Positions 26,547-32,526 of a stretch of DNA of 32,526 nucleotides are shown piece after piece. The notes under the pieces were generated by a model, which worked only from the letters and a program-made list of their open reading frames with translations, searched no databases and was not told the DNA's origin. The stretch spans positions 1 through 32,526 of the forward strand of contig NZ_AUIV01000033.1 of assembly GCF_000423885.1 (NCBI RefSeq), written 5' to 3'. Source of the DNA: Thermomonas fusca DSM 15424. Lineage in GTDB: Bacteria; Pseudomonadota; Gammaproteobacteria; Xanthomonadales; Xanthomonadaceae. The stretch's first letter is position 1. Each line of letters begins with the position of its first letter. Position numbers and translations under genes: made by a program.

Positions 26547-26711
26547 ATGGCTACCAAGCGCGACAAGATCCGTCTGATTTCCTCGGCCGGCACCGGTCAT
26601 TTCTACACGACCGACAAGAACAAGAAGAACACCCCGAACAAGATGGAGGTCAGCAAGTACGACCCCGTCGTTCGCAAGCACGTGATGTACAAGGAAGGCA
26701 AGATCAAGTAA
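26547..26711 (+). CDS. rpmG: 50S ribosomal protein L33
   Basis: A 54-residue ribosomal protein reading MATKRDKIRLISSAGTGHFY, then TTDKNKKNTPNKMEVSKYDP and a basic end KHVMYKEGKIK. It lacks the four zinc-binding cysteines of the C+ form, as in E. coli. A strong ribosome site (GAGGAGGA) lies in the gap after rpmB. An excellent terminator follows 36 bp after the stop. Confidence 0.97.
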   Translation: MATKRDKIRLISSAGTGHFYTTDKNKKNTPNKMEVSKYDPVVRKHVMYKEGKIK

Positions 26712-26747
26712 GCCGCGGCGCATTGCGCACCGGCCTTGCCCTCCCGG

Positions 26748-26776
26748 AAAACCCGCCTCACGGCGGGTTTTCTTTT
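26748..26776 (+). terminator. Intrinsic terminator of rpmB-rpmG
   Basis: AAAACCCGCC, a TCAC loop and GGCGGGTTTT form a 10-bp perfect stem followed by CTTTT (26772-26776): a textbook rho-independent terminator. Confidence 0.92.
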
Positions 26777-26809
26777 GCCTCCCGCTGGCGTTCGCGCAGG
26801 GCCTGCGGC

Positions 26810-27373
26810 TCAGCCGCCAGCCGGCGCCACCCGCGCATCGTCGACGCCATCGAAGCTGAAGACGTCGCCAGCGGCATTGACCAGCACCAGCCTGGGCGGC
26901 TGCGCCTGCTCGAAACGCATCGCCAGCCGGCCCTGCAGACGGTTGGCCACCTGTCCGTCGAGACGGCCCAGCGCCGGGTCGGCGCAGGACGTCATCGCCA
27001 CGCTGAAAGGTTCGACCAGCAGGCTGTCGGCGCTCGGTGCATGGCGCGCGCTCATCACGTTGCAGGCATTGCCCACGCTGACCAGCGAGGCGTTGAAATC
27101 CAGCTGCACCGGCAGCTGCGGACGCACGAACAGCGCATCGATGCGGCGCCCCCCGGCGTCCACCGCGGCGACCAGGCGCCAGTGGTGGCGGGTCAGCGCG
27201 AGCACCACCTGCAGCGCACCGGCGGGCGCCGGCGTGGCCTGCTGCATGTCCGCAGGCGGAGTAGAGAAGGCCTGCGCCCCGACCGTGGACGCCGGCACCG
27301 CGGCCGGCGCCGGCGCCGGCTGGCACCCGGCCAGCAGCAGCCCGGGCAAGGCGATCATCGACAGTTTGCGCAC
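26810..27373 (-). CDS. META/HslJ-like domain lipoprotein
   Basis: A 187-residue putative lipoprotein. A GTG start at 27373, with GGAGGG six bases upstream, gives MRKLSMIALPGLLLAGCQ, whose LAGC is a lipobox with Cys17. After a proline/alanine-rich linker comes a META-like domain: HHWRLVAAVDAGGRRIDAL, FNASLVSVGNACNVMSAR and a Cys-containing MTSCADPAL segment. The paired cysteines (in GNACN and TSCAD) are usual for HslJ-type domains. Role in the envelope unknown; HslJ is linked to novobiocin resistance in E. coli. It lies 26 bp downstream of uppP on the same strand. Confidence 0.75.
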   Translation of the reverse strand: MRKLSMIALPGLLLAGCQPAPAPAAVPASTVGAQAFSTPPADMQQATPAPAGALQVVLALTRHHWRLVAAVDAGGRRIDALFVRPQLPVQLDFNASLVSVGNACNVMSARHAPSADSLLVEPFSVAMTSCADPALGRLDGQVANRLQGRLAMRFEQAQPPRLVLVNAAGDVFSFDGVDDARVAPAGG

Positions 27374-27399
27374 CGCCTTCCCTCCGCGAATGGATCCGC

Positions 27400-28290
27400 T
27401 CACTGGCCTGCCGGCAACCACAGCAGCAGCGCCACGCCCAGCACGATGCGGTAGATCGCGAACGCGGTAAAGCGGTGGCCCTGGATGTAGCGCAGCAGCC
27501 ATTTCACCGCCACGAACGCGGTCACCGCCGAGGCGACGAAGGCCACCCCCAGTGCGTTCCAGTCCACGTTGGCGAAGCCGCCGTCGCTCCACAGCGACAG
27601 CAGCTCATAGCCGGTGGCGGCGAACATGGTGGGGATGCCGACCAGGAACGCGAATTCGGTGGCGGCTGCGCGGCTGGTGGTGCCCGCCAGCAGCGCCACG
27701 AAGATGGTGGCGGCGCTGCGCGAGGTGCCGGGAAACACCCCCGCCAGCACCTGCGCCACGCCGACCAGCAGCGCCGTGCGCCAAGCGATCGCCGTGCGTT
27801 CGCCGTCGCGCGCCGCGCGCCGCGCCGCCCACTGCTCCGCCAGCAGCATCCACAGCGCGCCGAGGATCAGCGCCCAGGCGATCGGCTGCACGGTGGCCGG
27901 CAGGTGGAACGGCGTCCATTGCTGGCCGAACAGCGCGCCGATGCGGTCGGCCTTCTTCAGCGCCAGCCCCAGGATCGCGGTCACCAGGAACGCGCCGGCC
28001 AGCTTGAAAGCGTAGTCGCGCGACTGCGCCGGGGTGGTCGACACGCCCAGCGGATCGTAATCGGCCGGGGCGTCGCGGCCGGCGAACGCGACCAGCATGC
28101 CCCACAGCCGCTTCCAGTAGATCAGCACCACGGCCAGGATCGCGCCGGCCTGGATGGCGATATTGAACAGGTCGCTGCGCGGCCCGAGCCAGTGCTGGGC
28201 AATGAGCAGGTGGCCGGTACTGGAGATCGGCAGGAATTCGGTGATGCCTTCGATAATGCCCAGCAGCAGGGCAGCTAGCAGCTCGTACAT
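27400..28290 (-). CDS. uppP: Undecaprenyl-diphosphatase
   Basis: A 296-residue inner-membrane enzyme (formerly BacA) that removes a phosphate from undecaprenyl pyrophosphate so the lipid carrier for peptidoglycan and O-antigen can be reused. The two active-site regions are present: EGITEFLPISSTGH (residues 14-27) and PGTSRSA (187-193, with Arg191). About eight membrane helices are evident. Compared with E. coli there is an insert near residues 70-90 (GRDAPADYDPLGVSTTPAQS). I chose the ATG at 28290 by family length; the frame opens at 28329. A TATGCT -10-like box lies at 28347-28342. Divergent from the glnA remnant. Confidence 0.95.
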   Translation of the reverse strand: MYELLAALLLGIIEGITEFLPISSTGHLLIAQHWLGPRSDLFNIAIQAGAILAVVLIYWKRLWGMLVAFAGRDAPADYDPLGVSTTPAQSRDYAFKLAGAFLVTAILGLALKKADRIGALFGQQWTPFHLPATVQPIAWALILGALWMLLAEQWAARRAARDGERTAIAWRTALLVGVAQVLAGVFPGTSRSAATIFVALLAGTTSRAAATEFAFLVGIPTMFAATGYELLSLWSDGGFANVDWNALGVAFVASAVTAFVAVKWLLRYIQGHRFTAFAIYRIVLGVALLLWLPAGQ

Positions 28291-28361
28291 GGAGGAACAG
28301 GGGCCGGTGGAAGCGTGCGCTGGCCGCACGGGCAGTCGCGCAGCATACCCGATGCACCGTT

Positions 28362-28378
28362 TGCACGGTTACAGTGCA
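28362..28378. promoter_or_regulatory. NtrC-binding site upstream of glnA
   Basis: TGCACGGTTACAGTGCA is a perfect TGCAC-N7-GTGCA palindrome, the arrangement of NtrC (NR-I) sites. It lies about 110 bp upstream of the sigma-54 box, the usual place for an NtrC enhancer at glnA. A related half site (TGCACCG) begins at 28353. Confidence 0.75.
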
Positions 28379-28393
28379 TTAGCGAATGTCAAA

Positions 28394-28409
28394 TCCTCAA
28401 TTTGGTGCA
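28394..28409. promoter_or_regulatory. Second, weaker NtrC-like site
   Basis: A good half site (TTGGTGCA, ending at 28409) faces a poor left half (TCCTCAA from 28394). Its spacing from the strong site is about 32 bp, roughly three DNA turns, which would fit paired NtrC dimers. The left half is degenerate, so this is tentative. Confidence 0.4.
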
Positions 28410-28471
28410 ACCGCTTTCCATTGGCGACGCTCACCTCTATGCAAATCAATGGCTTGCAGCGAAAGCCAGGT

Positions 28472-28487
28472 TGGCACGCCGCGTGCT
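28472..28487 (+). promoter_or_regulatory. Sigma-54 promoter of glnA
   Basis: TGGCACGCCGCGTGCT matches the sigma-54 consensus TGGCACG-N4-TTGCW with one mismatch. The -24 GG (28473-28474) and -12 GC (28485-28486) are ten bases apart as required. RNA would start near 28498, 46 nt before the glnA ATG. Confidence 0.8.
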
Positions 28488-28543
28488 TGATGCATTGCGT
28501 CGATATCACGATGCCTTTCCCCATCCCTGCCCCGGAGCCAGCC

Positions 28544-28912
28544 ATGTCCCTCGAACACGTCGAAAAGCTCATCAAGGACCACAAGGTCGAATTCATCGAC
28601 CTGCGCTTCGCCGACATGCGCGGCGTGCAGCACCATGTGACCTTTCCCAAGTCGATCGTCGATGCCAGCCTGTTCGAGGACGGCAAGATGTTCGACGGCA
28701 GCTCGATCAGCGGCTGGCGCGGCATCCAGAACTCCGACATGGTGCTGCTGCCGGACCCTTCCACCGCGTTCCTGGATCCATTCACCTTGCGCTATGACAG
28801 CCTGGACGCACTGGTGGCGATGGGCGTGCTGCCGCGCCGCAATCTGATTGGCGTTGCCCAGCCGCCGCGCGCGTTCCCGGGAGAGTTCGTCGCCGATCCG
28901 CCGGGCCGTTGA
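28544..28912 (+). pseudogene. glnA: Glutamine synthetase, 5' end only, fused to an unrelated 41-codon tail
   Basis: Residues 1-81 are the N-terminal beta-grasp domain of type I glutamine synthetase: MSLEHVEKLIKDHKVEFIDL, then the conserved GKMFDGSSISGWRGI (residues 47-61), SDMVLLPD and FLDPFT. Normal GlnA has about 469 residues. Here similarity stops at about Thr81 (base 28786) and the frame continues with RYDSLDALVAMGVLPRR and ends PGEFVADPPGR. I do not recognise this tail, though its codons have the same high third-position GC as real genes, so it may be the 3' end of another gene. The whole catalytic barrel is missing, so the product cannot make glutamine. Control elements upstream (NtrC site, sigma-54 promoter, GGAG ribosome site) are intact. 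This is the only broken gene seen and a likely rearrangement joint. Confidence 0.88.
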
Positions 28913-28922
28913 CCGAAGGTCC

Positions 28923-28944
28923 TCCGGCGGGACGACCCGCCGGA
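28923..28944. terminator. Hairpin between the glnA remnant and the entericidin-like gene
   Basis: TCCGGCGGG (28923-28931), an ACGA loop and CCCGCCGGA (28936-28944) form a perfect 9-bp stem between two convergent stop codons. No T-run is present on either strand. Confidence 0.5.
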
Positions 28945-28954
28945 ACACCGGCTC

Positions 28955-29083
28955 TTACTTGACCGCGCCTTCGATCTTCTCGCCAGCCTTCTGGATGTCT
29001 TTGCCGGCACCGGCAATGGTGTTGCAGCCAGCCAGAAAAGCCAGACAGGCCAGCATCAACAGCGCCATCTTCATCAGCTTCAT
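28955..29083 (-). CDS. Entericidin A/B family lipoprotein (first copy)
   Basis: A 42-residue gene with a lipoprotein signal: MKLMKMALLMLACLAFLAGC, then a mature part NTIAGAGKDIQKAGEKIEGAVK. NTIAGAGKDIQKAGEKIE is the entericidin signature; entericidin B is a small bacteriolytic lipoprotein in E. coli, while in other bacteria the role of these proteins is unclear. A strong ribosome site (GAGGAGAACCCC) fixes the ATG at 29083. A second copy lies 112 bp upstream on the same strand. No antidote is evident. Confidence 0.88.
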   Translation of the reverse strand: MKLMKMALLMLACLAFLAGCNTIAGAGKDIQKAGEKIEGAVK

Positions 29084-29195
29084 GGGGTTCTCCTCGGGAT
29101 CCGACGGACATTATCGGGCCGAGGGGAGGTCAGACAAGAGCGCTTCCCGCGCCGGCCGCCCGCGTGCTGGCGGCCGGCCGGCGCCGGGGAGGCTA

Positions 29196-29348
29196 TCAGC
29201 ACTTCATGTCCTTGCAGTCCTGGGCCTTGTCTTCGACCTTTTCACCGGCCTTCTGTACGTCCTTGCCTGCGCCGGCAATCGTGTTGCAGGCAGTCAGGAC
29301 CATGCTGGAGAACATGACCAGCATCAGCAGGGCGATCAAGCGCTTCAT
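29196..29348 (-). CDS. Entericidin A/B family lipoprotein (second copy, Cys-containing tail)
   Basis: A 50-residue gene: MKRLIALLMLVMFSSMVLTA, lipobox Cys21, then NTIAGAGKDVQKAGEKVEDK. After this entericidin core comes a tail AQDCKDMKC with two cysteines that the neighbouring copy lacks. The ATG at 29348 has AGGAGG just before it. The mature cores of the two copies are nearly the same, so they look like a tandem duplication that has diverged at the C-terminus. Confidence 0.87.
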   Translation of the reverse strand: MKRLIALLMLVMFSSMVLTACNTIAGAGKDVQKAGEKVEDKAQDCKDMKC

Positions 29349-29460
29349 GGAGCCTCCTTCACTGTGGGGGTGCGGCCATTTACCCCGCTGCCGCGTGAAG
29401 CAGGCGTGCATGGCGGCGGCGGCAACACAACCACGAATGAACGGGCGGTGCCTGCCCGCC

Positions 29461-29943
29461 TCAGTCGTCGCGCTCGCGGGGAATCACGCTGATGCGGCCA
29501 TTGGTCTCCAGCAGGGCAAGGCGCACGTCGCCCACATCGTCGATGTTGTTCATCCGCAACGCCTCGGCGAAATCGTCCTGGCTGACCAGCTCGCGCCGCA
29601 GCACTTGCCGGAACACCCGGCCATCGCGCGCCAGCACCACCGGCTCGCCCTCGACCCAGCGCTCCACCGAGCGGTTGCGGGAGGTTTGCCACGCCACCAG
29701 GTAGTTGAGTGCGATCAGGGTGGTCGCCATGATCGCCGCGCCGGTCAGCGAGTTGTCGCCACCGTTGATGCCGTTCTGCACCGCATTGCCGATCAGGATC
29801 AGCAGGACCAGGTCGAACGGCGTGAACTGCCCCACTGCGCGCTTGCCGGAGACCCGCACCAGCACCATCACCAGCACATAGACCGCACAGGCCCGCAGCA
29901 CGAAGTGCCACCACGGTGCAGACAGCTGGAACAACTCGCTCAT
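29461..29943 (-). CDS. DUF421 (YetF/YcaP-like) membrane protein
   Basis: A 160-residue protein with three hydrophobic segments in its first 90 residues (LRACAVYVLVMVLVRVSG, FDLVLLILIGNAVQNG, AIMATTLIALNYLVAW) and a cytosolic C-terminal DUF421 domain. The segments GKRAVGQFTPFDLVLLILIG and EGEPVVLARDG are family hallmarks. Function is not established; the Bacillus member YetF is linked to membrane or spore roles. The start at 29943 has GGAGAG upstream. It is the first of three minus-strand genes running towards the entericidin copies. Confidence 0.88.
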   Translation of the reverse strand: MSELFQLSAPWWHFVLRACAVYVLVMVLVRVSGKRAVGQFTPFDLVLLILIGNAVQNGINGGDNSLTGAAIMATTLIALNYLVAWQTSRNRSVERWVEGEPVVLARDGRVFRQVLRRELVSQDDFAEALRMNNIDDVGDVRLALLETNGRISVIPRERDD

Positions 29944-30128
29944 GTGATCTCTCCGCTGATCGCCTGCACGCACATTAACAACGCGACTGCATGAAGCCTG
30001 CATGGAGAAAAGCCCCCTCTGGCAAAGGGGGCGCGGCAAAGCCGCGGGGATTTGGAAGCCACCGGCTCGGGGCCCAAGGTTTGCGTAGCGAACTTCGGGC
30101 TTTTGCGGCCACTCCAAAAGACGCCCAC
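29944..30128. other. Intergenic region with two hairpins, downstream of the sX13-like sRNA
   Basis: About 185 bp without a gene. GCCCCCT/AGGGGGC (30012-30018 with 30026-30032) forms a stem that on the minus strand is followed by TTTT (30011-30008), so it could be a second minus-strand terminator. Next to it, CGCGGC-AAA-GCCGCG (30032-30046) forms another hairpin. A further imperfect pair, GCCC...GGGC, spans about 30073-30102. This may be an extragenic repeat element, but only one copy is present here. Confidence 0.4.
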
Positions 30129-30162
30129 AAAAAAGCCCCGCAGCCAGGGGGGACTGCGGGGC
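30129..30162 (-). terminator. Terminator of the sX13-like RNA
   Basis: A 9-bp stem (30154-30162 with 30135-30143) followed on the minus strand by TTTTTT. It may also stop read-through transcripts from polA. Confidence 0.85.
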
Positions 30163-30250
30163 CGGGGAAGGCCGGTTGGGGAGGACCTGCACCTTCCGGA
30201 TGATCACACCAGGGGAGGGGTAGTGATCGGCAACAGGCGTTGCACCTGTT
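30129..30250 (-). ncRNA. sX13: sX13-like small regulatory RNA with C-rich loops
   Basis: On the minus strand, from about 30250 to 30129, there is a chain of stem-loops ending in an intrinsic terminator. First GCAACAGG/CCTGTTGC; then GATCAC/GTGATC (30228-30202) with the loop TACCCCTCCCCTGGT; then an arm near 30199-30162 whose loop holds CCTCCCC; last the stem GCCCCGCAG/CTGCGGGGC (30162-30135) with a CCCCCC loop and a six-T tail (30134-30129). C-rich loops that can pair with G-rich ribosome sites, a length of about 115-120 nt and a place next to polA fit sX13, an sRNA of Xanthomonas that regulates virulence and motility genes. The 5' end is inferred from a TATAGC box at 30260-30255. Spot 42 in E. 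coli and ErsA in Pseudomonas occupy the same place downstream of polA. Confidence 0.78.
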
Positions 30251-30393
30251 GCGAGCTATATGACCACTTCCAACATGGATGGTTCGTGAAGATTCCAGTT
30301 AAAAAACCGTTCGGTTCAGGAATGATTCATTGCATTTTCCAGAAACCCCGCCAAACCCGCGCCGCGTCACGCTTTGCGGGCCTAACCGCGAGC
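30251..30393. other. Gap between polA and the sX13-like RNA
   Basis: About 140 bp. It is AT-richer than its surroundings (for example the A-run at 30301-30306) and holds the presumed promoter of the sRNA (TATAGC, 30260-30255). ACCGTTCGGT at 30306-30315 is a small imperfect palindrome. No terminator directly after polA is evident. Confidence 0.4.
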
Positions 30394-32526
30394 TCAGTGG
30401 GCCTCGTCCCAGTTGTCGCCCACCCCGCTGTCCACCACCAGCGGCACCCGCAGCCGGGCCGCGCCGGACATCAGCGCCGGTACCTGTTCCAGCAGGGTCG
30501 GCACGAAGTCGGCGTCGGCCTCGAACACCAGTTCGTCGTGCACCTGCAGGATCATCAGCGCGCGCTCGCGGTTGTCGGCCAGCCAGGCGTCCACCTGCAC
30601 CATCGCGCGCTTGATGATGTCGGCGGCGGTGCCCTGCATCGGCGCGTTGATCGCGGCGCGCTCGGCGCCGGCGCGCTGGGCGGCATTGCGCGAGTGGATG
30701 TAGTCCAGCGCCAGCCGGCGCCCGAACACGGTTTCAACAAAGCCGGCATCGCGCGCCTGCTGGCGGGTGCGCTCCATGTAGTCGCGCACGCCCGGATAGC
30801 GGCTGAAGTACAGCGCGATGTAGTCCTGCGCCTCGCCGCGGCCAACGCCCAGCTGCTTGGCCAGCCCGAACGCGCCCATGCCGTAGATCAGGCCGAAGTT
30901 GATCGCCTTGGCGGCGCGGCGCTCGTTGCCGGACACCTCGGCGACCGGCTTGCCGAACACCTCGGCGGCGGTGGCGCGGTGGATGTCGGCGCCTTCCGCG
31001 AACGCGCGCAGCAGCGCCGGGTCTTCCGACAGGTGGGCCATGATCCGCAGCTCGATCTGCGAGTAGTCGCAGGCCACCAGCTTGCGGCCCGGCGGCGCGA
31101 TGAAGGCGGTGCGGATACGCCGGCCTTCTTCGCTGCGGATCGGGATGTTCTGCAGGTTGGGATCGGACGAGGACAACCGCCCGGTGGCTGCGCCGGCCTG
31201 GTGGTAGCTGGTGTGCACGCGGCCGGTGTCGGGATTGACCATCTCCGGCAGCTTGTCGGTATAGGTGCTGCGCAGCTTGGCCAGACCGCGATATTCCAGG
31301 ATGATCCGCGGCAGTTCGTGCTGGTCGGCGATGGCTTCCAGCGCCTCTTCGTTGGTCGAAGGCGCGCCACCCGGCGTCTTCACCAACGCCGGCAGCTTGA
31401 GCTCATCGAACAGCAGCGCGCCCAGCTGCTTGGGCGAATCCAGGTTGAAGCTGCGCCCGGCCAGCTCGGTAGCCTGCTGCTGCGCGGCCAGCATGCGCCG
31501 GCCCAGCTCCGCCGACTGCCGGCGCAGCTCGTCGGCATCGATCAGCACGCCGTTCGCCTCCACCCGCGCCAGCACCGGCACCAGCGGCATTTCGATGTCG
31601 CGGTAAACCGCATCCAGCGTCGGCTCGGCCTGCAGCTTCGCGCGCAGCACGCGGTGCAGGCGCAGGGTGATGTCGGCGTCCTCGGCGGCGTAGCGCGTGG
31701 CGTCGTCGATGGCGACCTGCGAGAACGGGATTTGCTTGGCACCCTTGCCGGCCACGGCTTCGTACTTGATGGTGTCGTAGCCGAGATGCCGCTTCGCCAG
31801 CGAATCCATGTCGTGGCGGGCGATGCCTGCGCTGAGCACGAAGCTTTCCAGCATCGTGTCGTCGGCATAGCCGCGCACGTCGATGCCGTGCCGGCGCAGC
31901 ACGTGCAGGTCGTACTTGACGTGCTGGCCCAGCTTCTTCTTCGAAGGATCGGACAGCAGCGGGCGCAGCGCGTCCAGTACCTGCGCGCGGGAAAGTTGCG
32001 CGGGCGCACCCGGATAGTCGTGGCCGAGCGGTAGGTAGCAGGCCTTGCCCGGTTCGACGCTGAAGCTCAGGCCGACCAGGTTGGCCCGCATCGGATCGAG
32101 CGCATCGGTTTCGCTGTCGAAAGCGAATTCGTCGGCAGCCTGCAGCTTCGCGATCCAGTCAGTGAGTTGCGCCTGGGTCAGCACCGTTTCGTATTCGCCC
32201 GGCGCGGACAGCGCGGGGTCGATCTCCGGCTGCGACGCGGGCGCGGGCGCGGCCGCCGCGACGAAACCGCCGCCGCGCGCCACGCCCGGCTCCCGGTTTG
32301 CCACCGCAGCGGCCGCCGCGCCGCCGTCCAGTTCCTTCAGCGCCTGGTTGAAGCCGTAGCGCGCGTACAGCCCGCGCAGCGCGTCGGCGTCGCGTTCGCG
32401 CAATGCCAGGTCGGCCGGCGCCTGCGCCAGCGCCACGTCGGTCCTGATGGTGACCAGGTCGCGGTTCAGGGGCAGCCTCTCAAGCGCCGCGCGCAGGTTG
32501 TCGCCGACCTTGCCCTTGATCGCGGC
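30394..32526 (-). CDS. polA: DNA polymerase I, proofreading and polymerase domains (continues from the left end)
   Basis: The C-terminal part of the 929-residue polymerase (about residue 219 onward, residue numbers from the joined protein). A 3'-5' exonuclease domain keeps its acidic residues: Asp356 and Glu358 in DSETDALD, Asp425 in KYDLHVL, and Tyr498/Asp502 in YAAEDAD, so proofreading is probably active. The polymerase domain has motif A DYSQIELR at 706-713, motif B Lys759 with NFGLIYG at 762-768, and motif C HDE at 882-884. The protein ends GVGDNWDEAH. A linker rich in alanine and glycine separates the nuclease and proofreading domains. Bases 32432-32526 repeat bases 1-95 and are the overlap of the closed sequence. 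The sX13-like RNA lies downstream. Confidence 0.97.
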   Translation of the reverse strand, partial: AAIKGKVGDNLRAALERLPLNRDLVTIRTDVALAQAPADLALRERDADALRGLYARYGFNQALKELDGGAAAAAVANREPGVARGGGFVAAAAPAPASQPEIDPALSAPGEYETVLTQAQLTDWIAKLQAADEFAFDSETDALDPMRANLVGLSFSVEPGKACYLPLGHDYPGAPAQLSRAQVLDALRPLLSDPSKKKLGQHVKYDLHVLRRHGIDVRGYADDTMLESFVLSAGIARHDMDSLAKRHLGYDTIKYEAVAGKGAKQIPFSQVAIDDATRYAAEDADITLRLHRVLRAKLQAEPTLDAVYRDIEMPLVPVLARVEANGVLIDADELRRQSAELGRRMLAAQQQATELAGRSFNLDSPKQLGALLFDELKLPALVKTPGGAPSTNEEALEAIADQHELPRIILEYRGLAKLRSTYTDKLPEMVNPDTGRVHTSYHQAGAATGRLSSSDPNLQNIPIRSEEGRRIRTAFIAPPGRKLVACDYSQIELRIMAHLSEDPALLRAFAEGADIHRATAAEVFGKPVAEVSGNERRAAKAINFGLIYGMGAFGLAKQLGVGRGEAQDYIALYFSRYPGVRDYMERTRQQARDAGFVETVFGRRLALDYIHSRNAAQRAGAERAAINAPMQGTAADIIKRAMVQVDAWLADNRERALMILQVHDELVFEADADFVPTLLEQVPALMSGAARLRVPLVVDSGVGDNWDEAH
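32432..32526. repeat. 95-bp terminal direct repeat (identical to bases 1-95)
   Basis: Base-by-base comparison shows that 32432-32526 and 1-95 are identical. The repeat lies inside polA coding sequence and keeps the frame, so it is the overlap left by linearising a closed sequence, not a genetic element in itself. The unit is 32,431 bp. Confidence 0.95.

Noticed and set aside
12237..26690. CACGTG occurrences (for example near 12238, 14148 and 26680) as parS sites.
   Set aside because: The flanks do not form the 16-bp palindrome TGTTTCACGTGAAACA; they are chance hexamers in coding or spacer DNA.
28787..28912. A frameshift in glnA as the cause of the short frame.
   Set aside because: No frame of 28787-28954 resembles the continuing GlnA sequence, and the next gene begins less than 170 bp later. 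Roughly 390 codons are missing, so this is a deletion or fusion, not a frameshift.

Overview
The window is high-GC bacterial DNA. It carries core chromosomal genes of a gammaproteobacterium, most probably of the Xanthomonadaceae (Lysobacteraceae): Lysobacter, Luteimonas, Thermomonas or Pseudoxanthomonas-like. The clues are a XanB2-type chorismatase, an sRNA that looks like Xanthomonas sX13 beside polA, a GTAG-type repeat palindrome, several apparently leaderless promoters of the form -10 box, 6 nt, ATG, and full-length UvrD, HemB, AroE and ParAB proteins of gammaproteobacterial type. I see no tRNA, rRNA, CRISPR array, insertion sequence, phage gene or plasmid replication initiator.

The two ends are the same sequence. 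Bases 1-95 equal bases 32432-32526, and polA runs off the left end and re-enters from the right end in frame, giving a complete 929-residue protein. The contig therefore behaves as a closed unit of 32,431 bp: a circle, a tandem repeat, or an assembly loop. The only visibly broken gene is glnA (28544-28912). It has an intact NtrC/sigma-54 control region, but its coding sequence stops matching glutamine synthetase after about residue 81 and continues in frame into an unrelated 41-codon tail. That point (about 28787) is the best candidate for the novel joint that closed the unit.

Layout. 1-752 with 30394-32526: polA (minus). 836-3016: ABC exporter and DUF2782 lipoprotein. 3029-5865: uvrD and UPF0114 membrane protein (minus). 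6064-8302: sugar MFS transporter and YfcG-type glutathione transferase. 8363-10687: dipeptidyl peptidase IV-like protease (minus). 10818-14123: xanB2, small membrane protein, hemB, aroE. 14164-15734: TonB-C-domain protein and gamma-carbonic anhydrase (minus). 15773-18750: coniferyl-aldehyde-dehydrogenase-like enzyme, DUF72 and Nei-like DNA glycosylase. 18747-20196: T5orf172/GIY-YIG-like protein (minus) and exonuclease III. 20287-20535: GlsB-type membrane protein (minus). 20722-24258: rsmG, parA, parB, GT2 glycosyltransferase, LpxB-N-domain membrane protein. 24314-26116: DUF885 peptidase. 26297-26711: rpmB, rpmG. 26810-28290: META-domain lipoprotein and uppP (minus). 28544-28912: glnA remnant. 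28955-29943: two entericidin-like lipoproteins and a DUF421 protein (minus). 30129-30250: sX13-like sRNA.

Themes. DNA replication and repair is strongly represented (polA, uvrD, nei-like, xth, parAB). Chorismate metabolism appears twice (aroE makes a precursor, xanB2 consumes chorismate). The envelope is represented by uppP, GT2/LAB-N, UPF0114, GlsB, DUF421 and several lipoproteins. Most of this is ordinary housekeeping sequence; the unusual features are the circular closure, the broken glnA, the leaderless promoter pattern and the sRNA.
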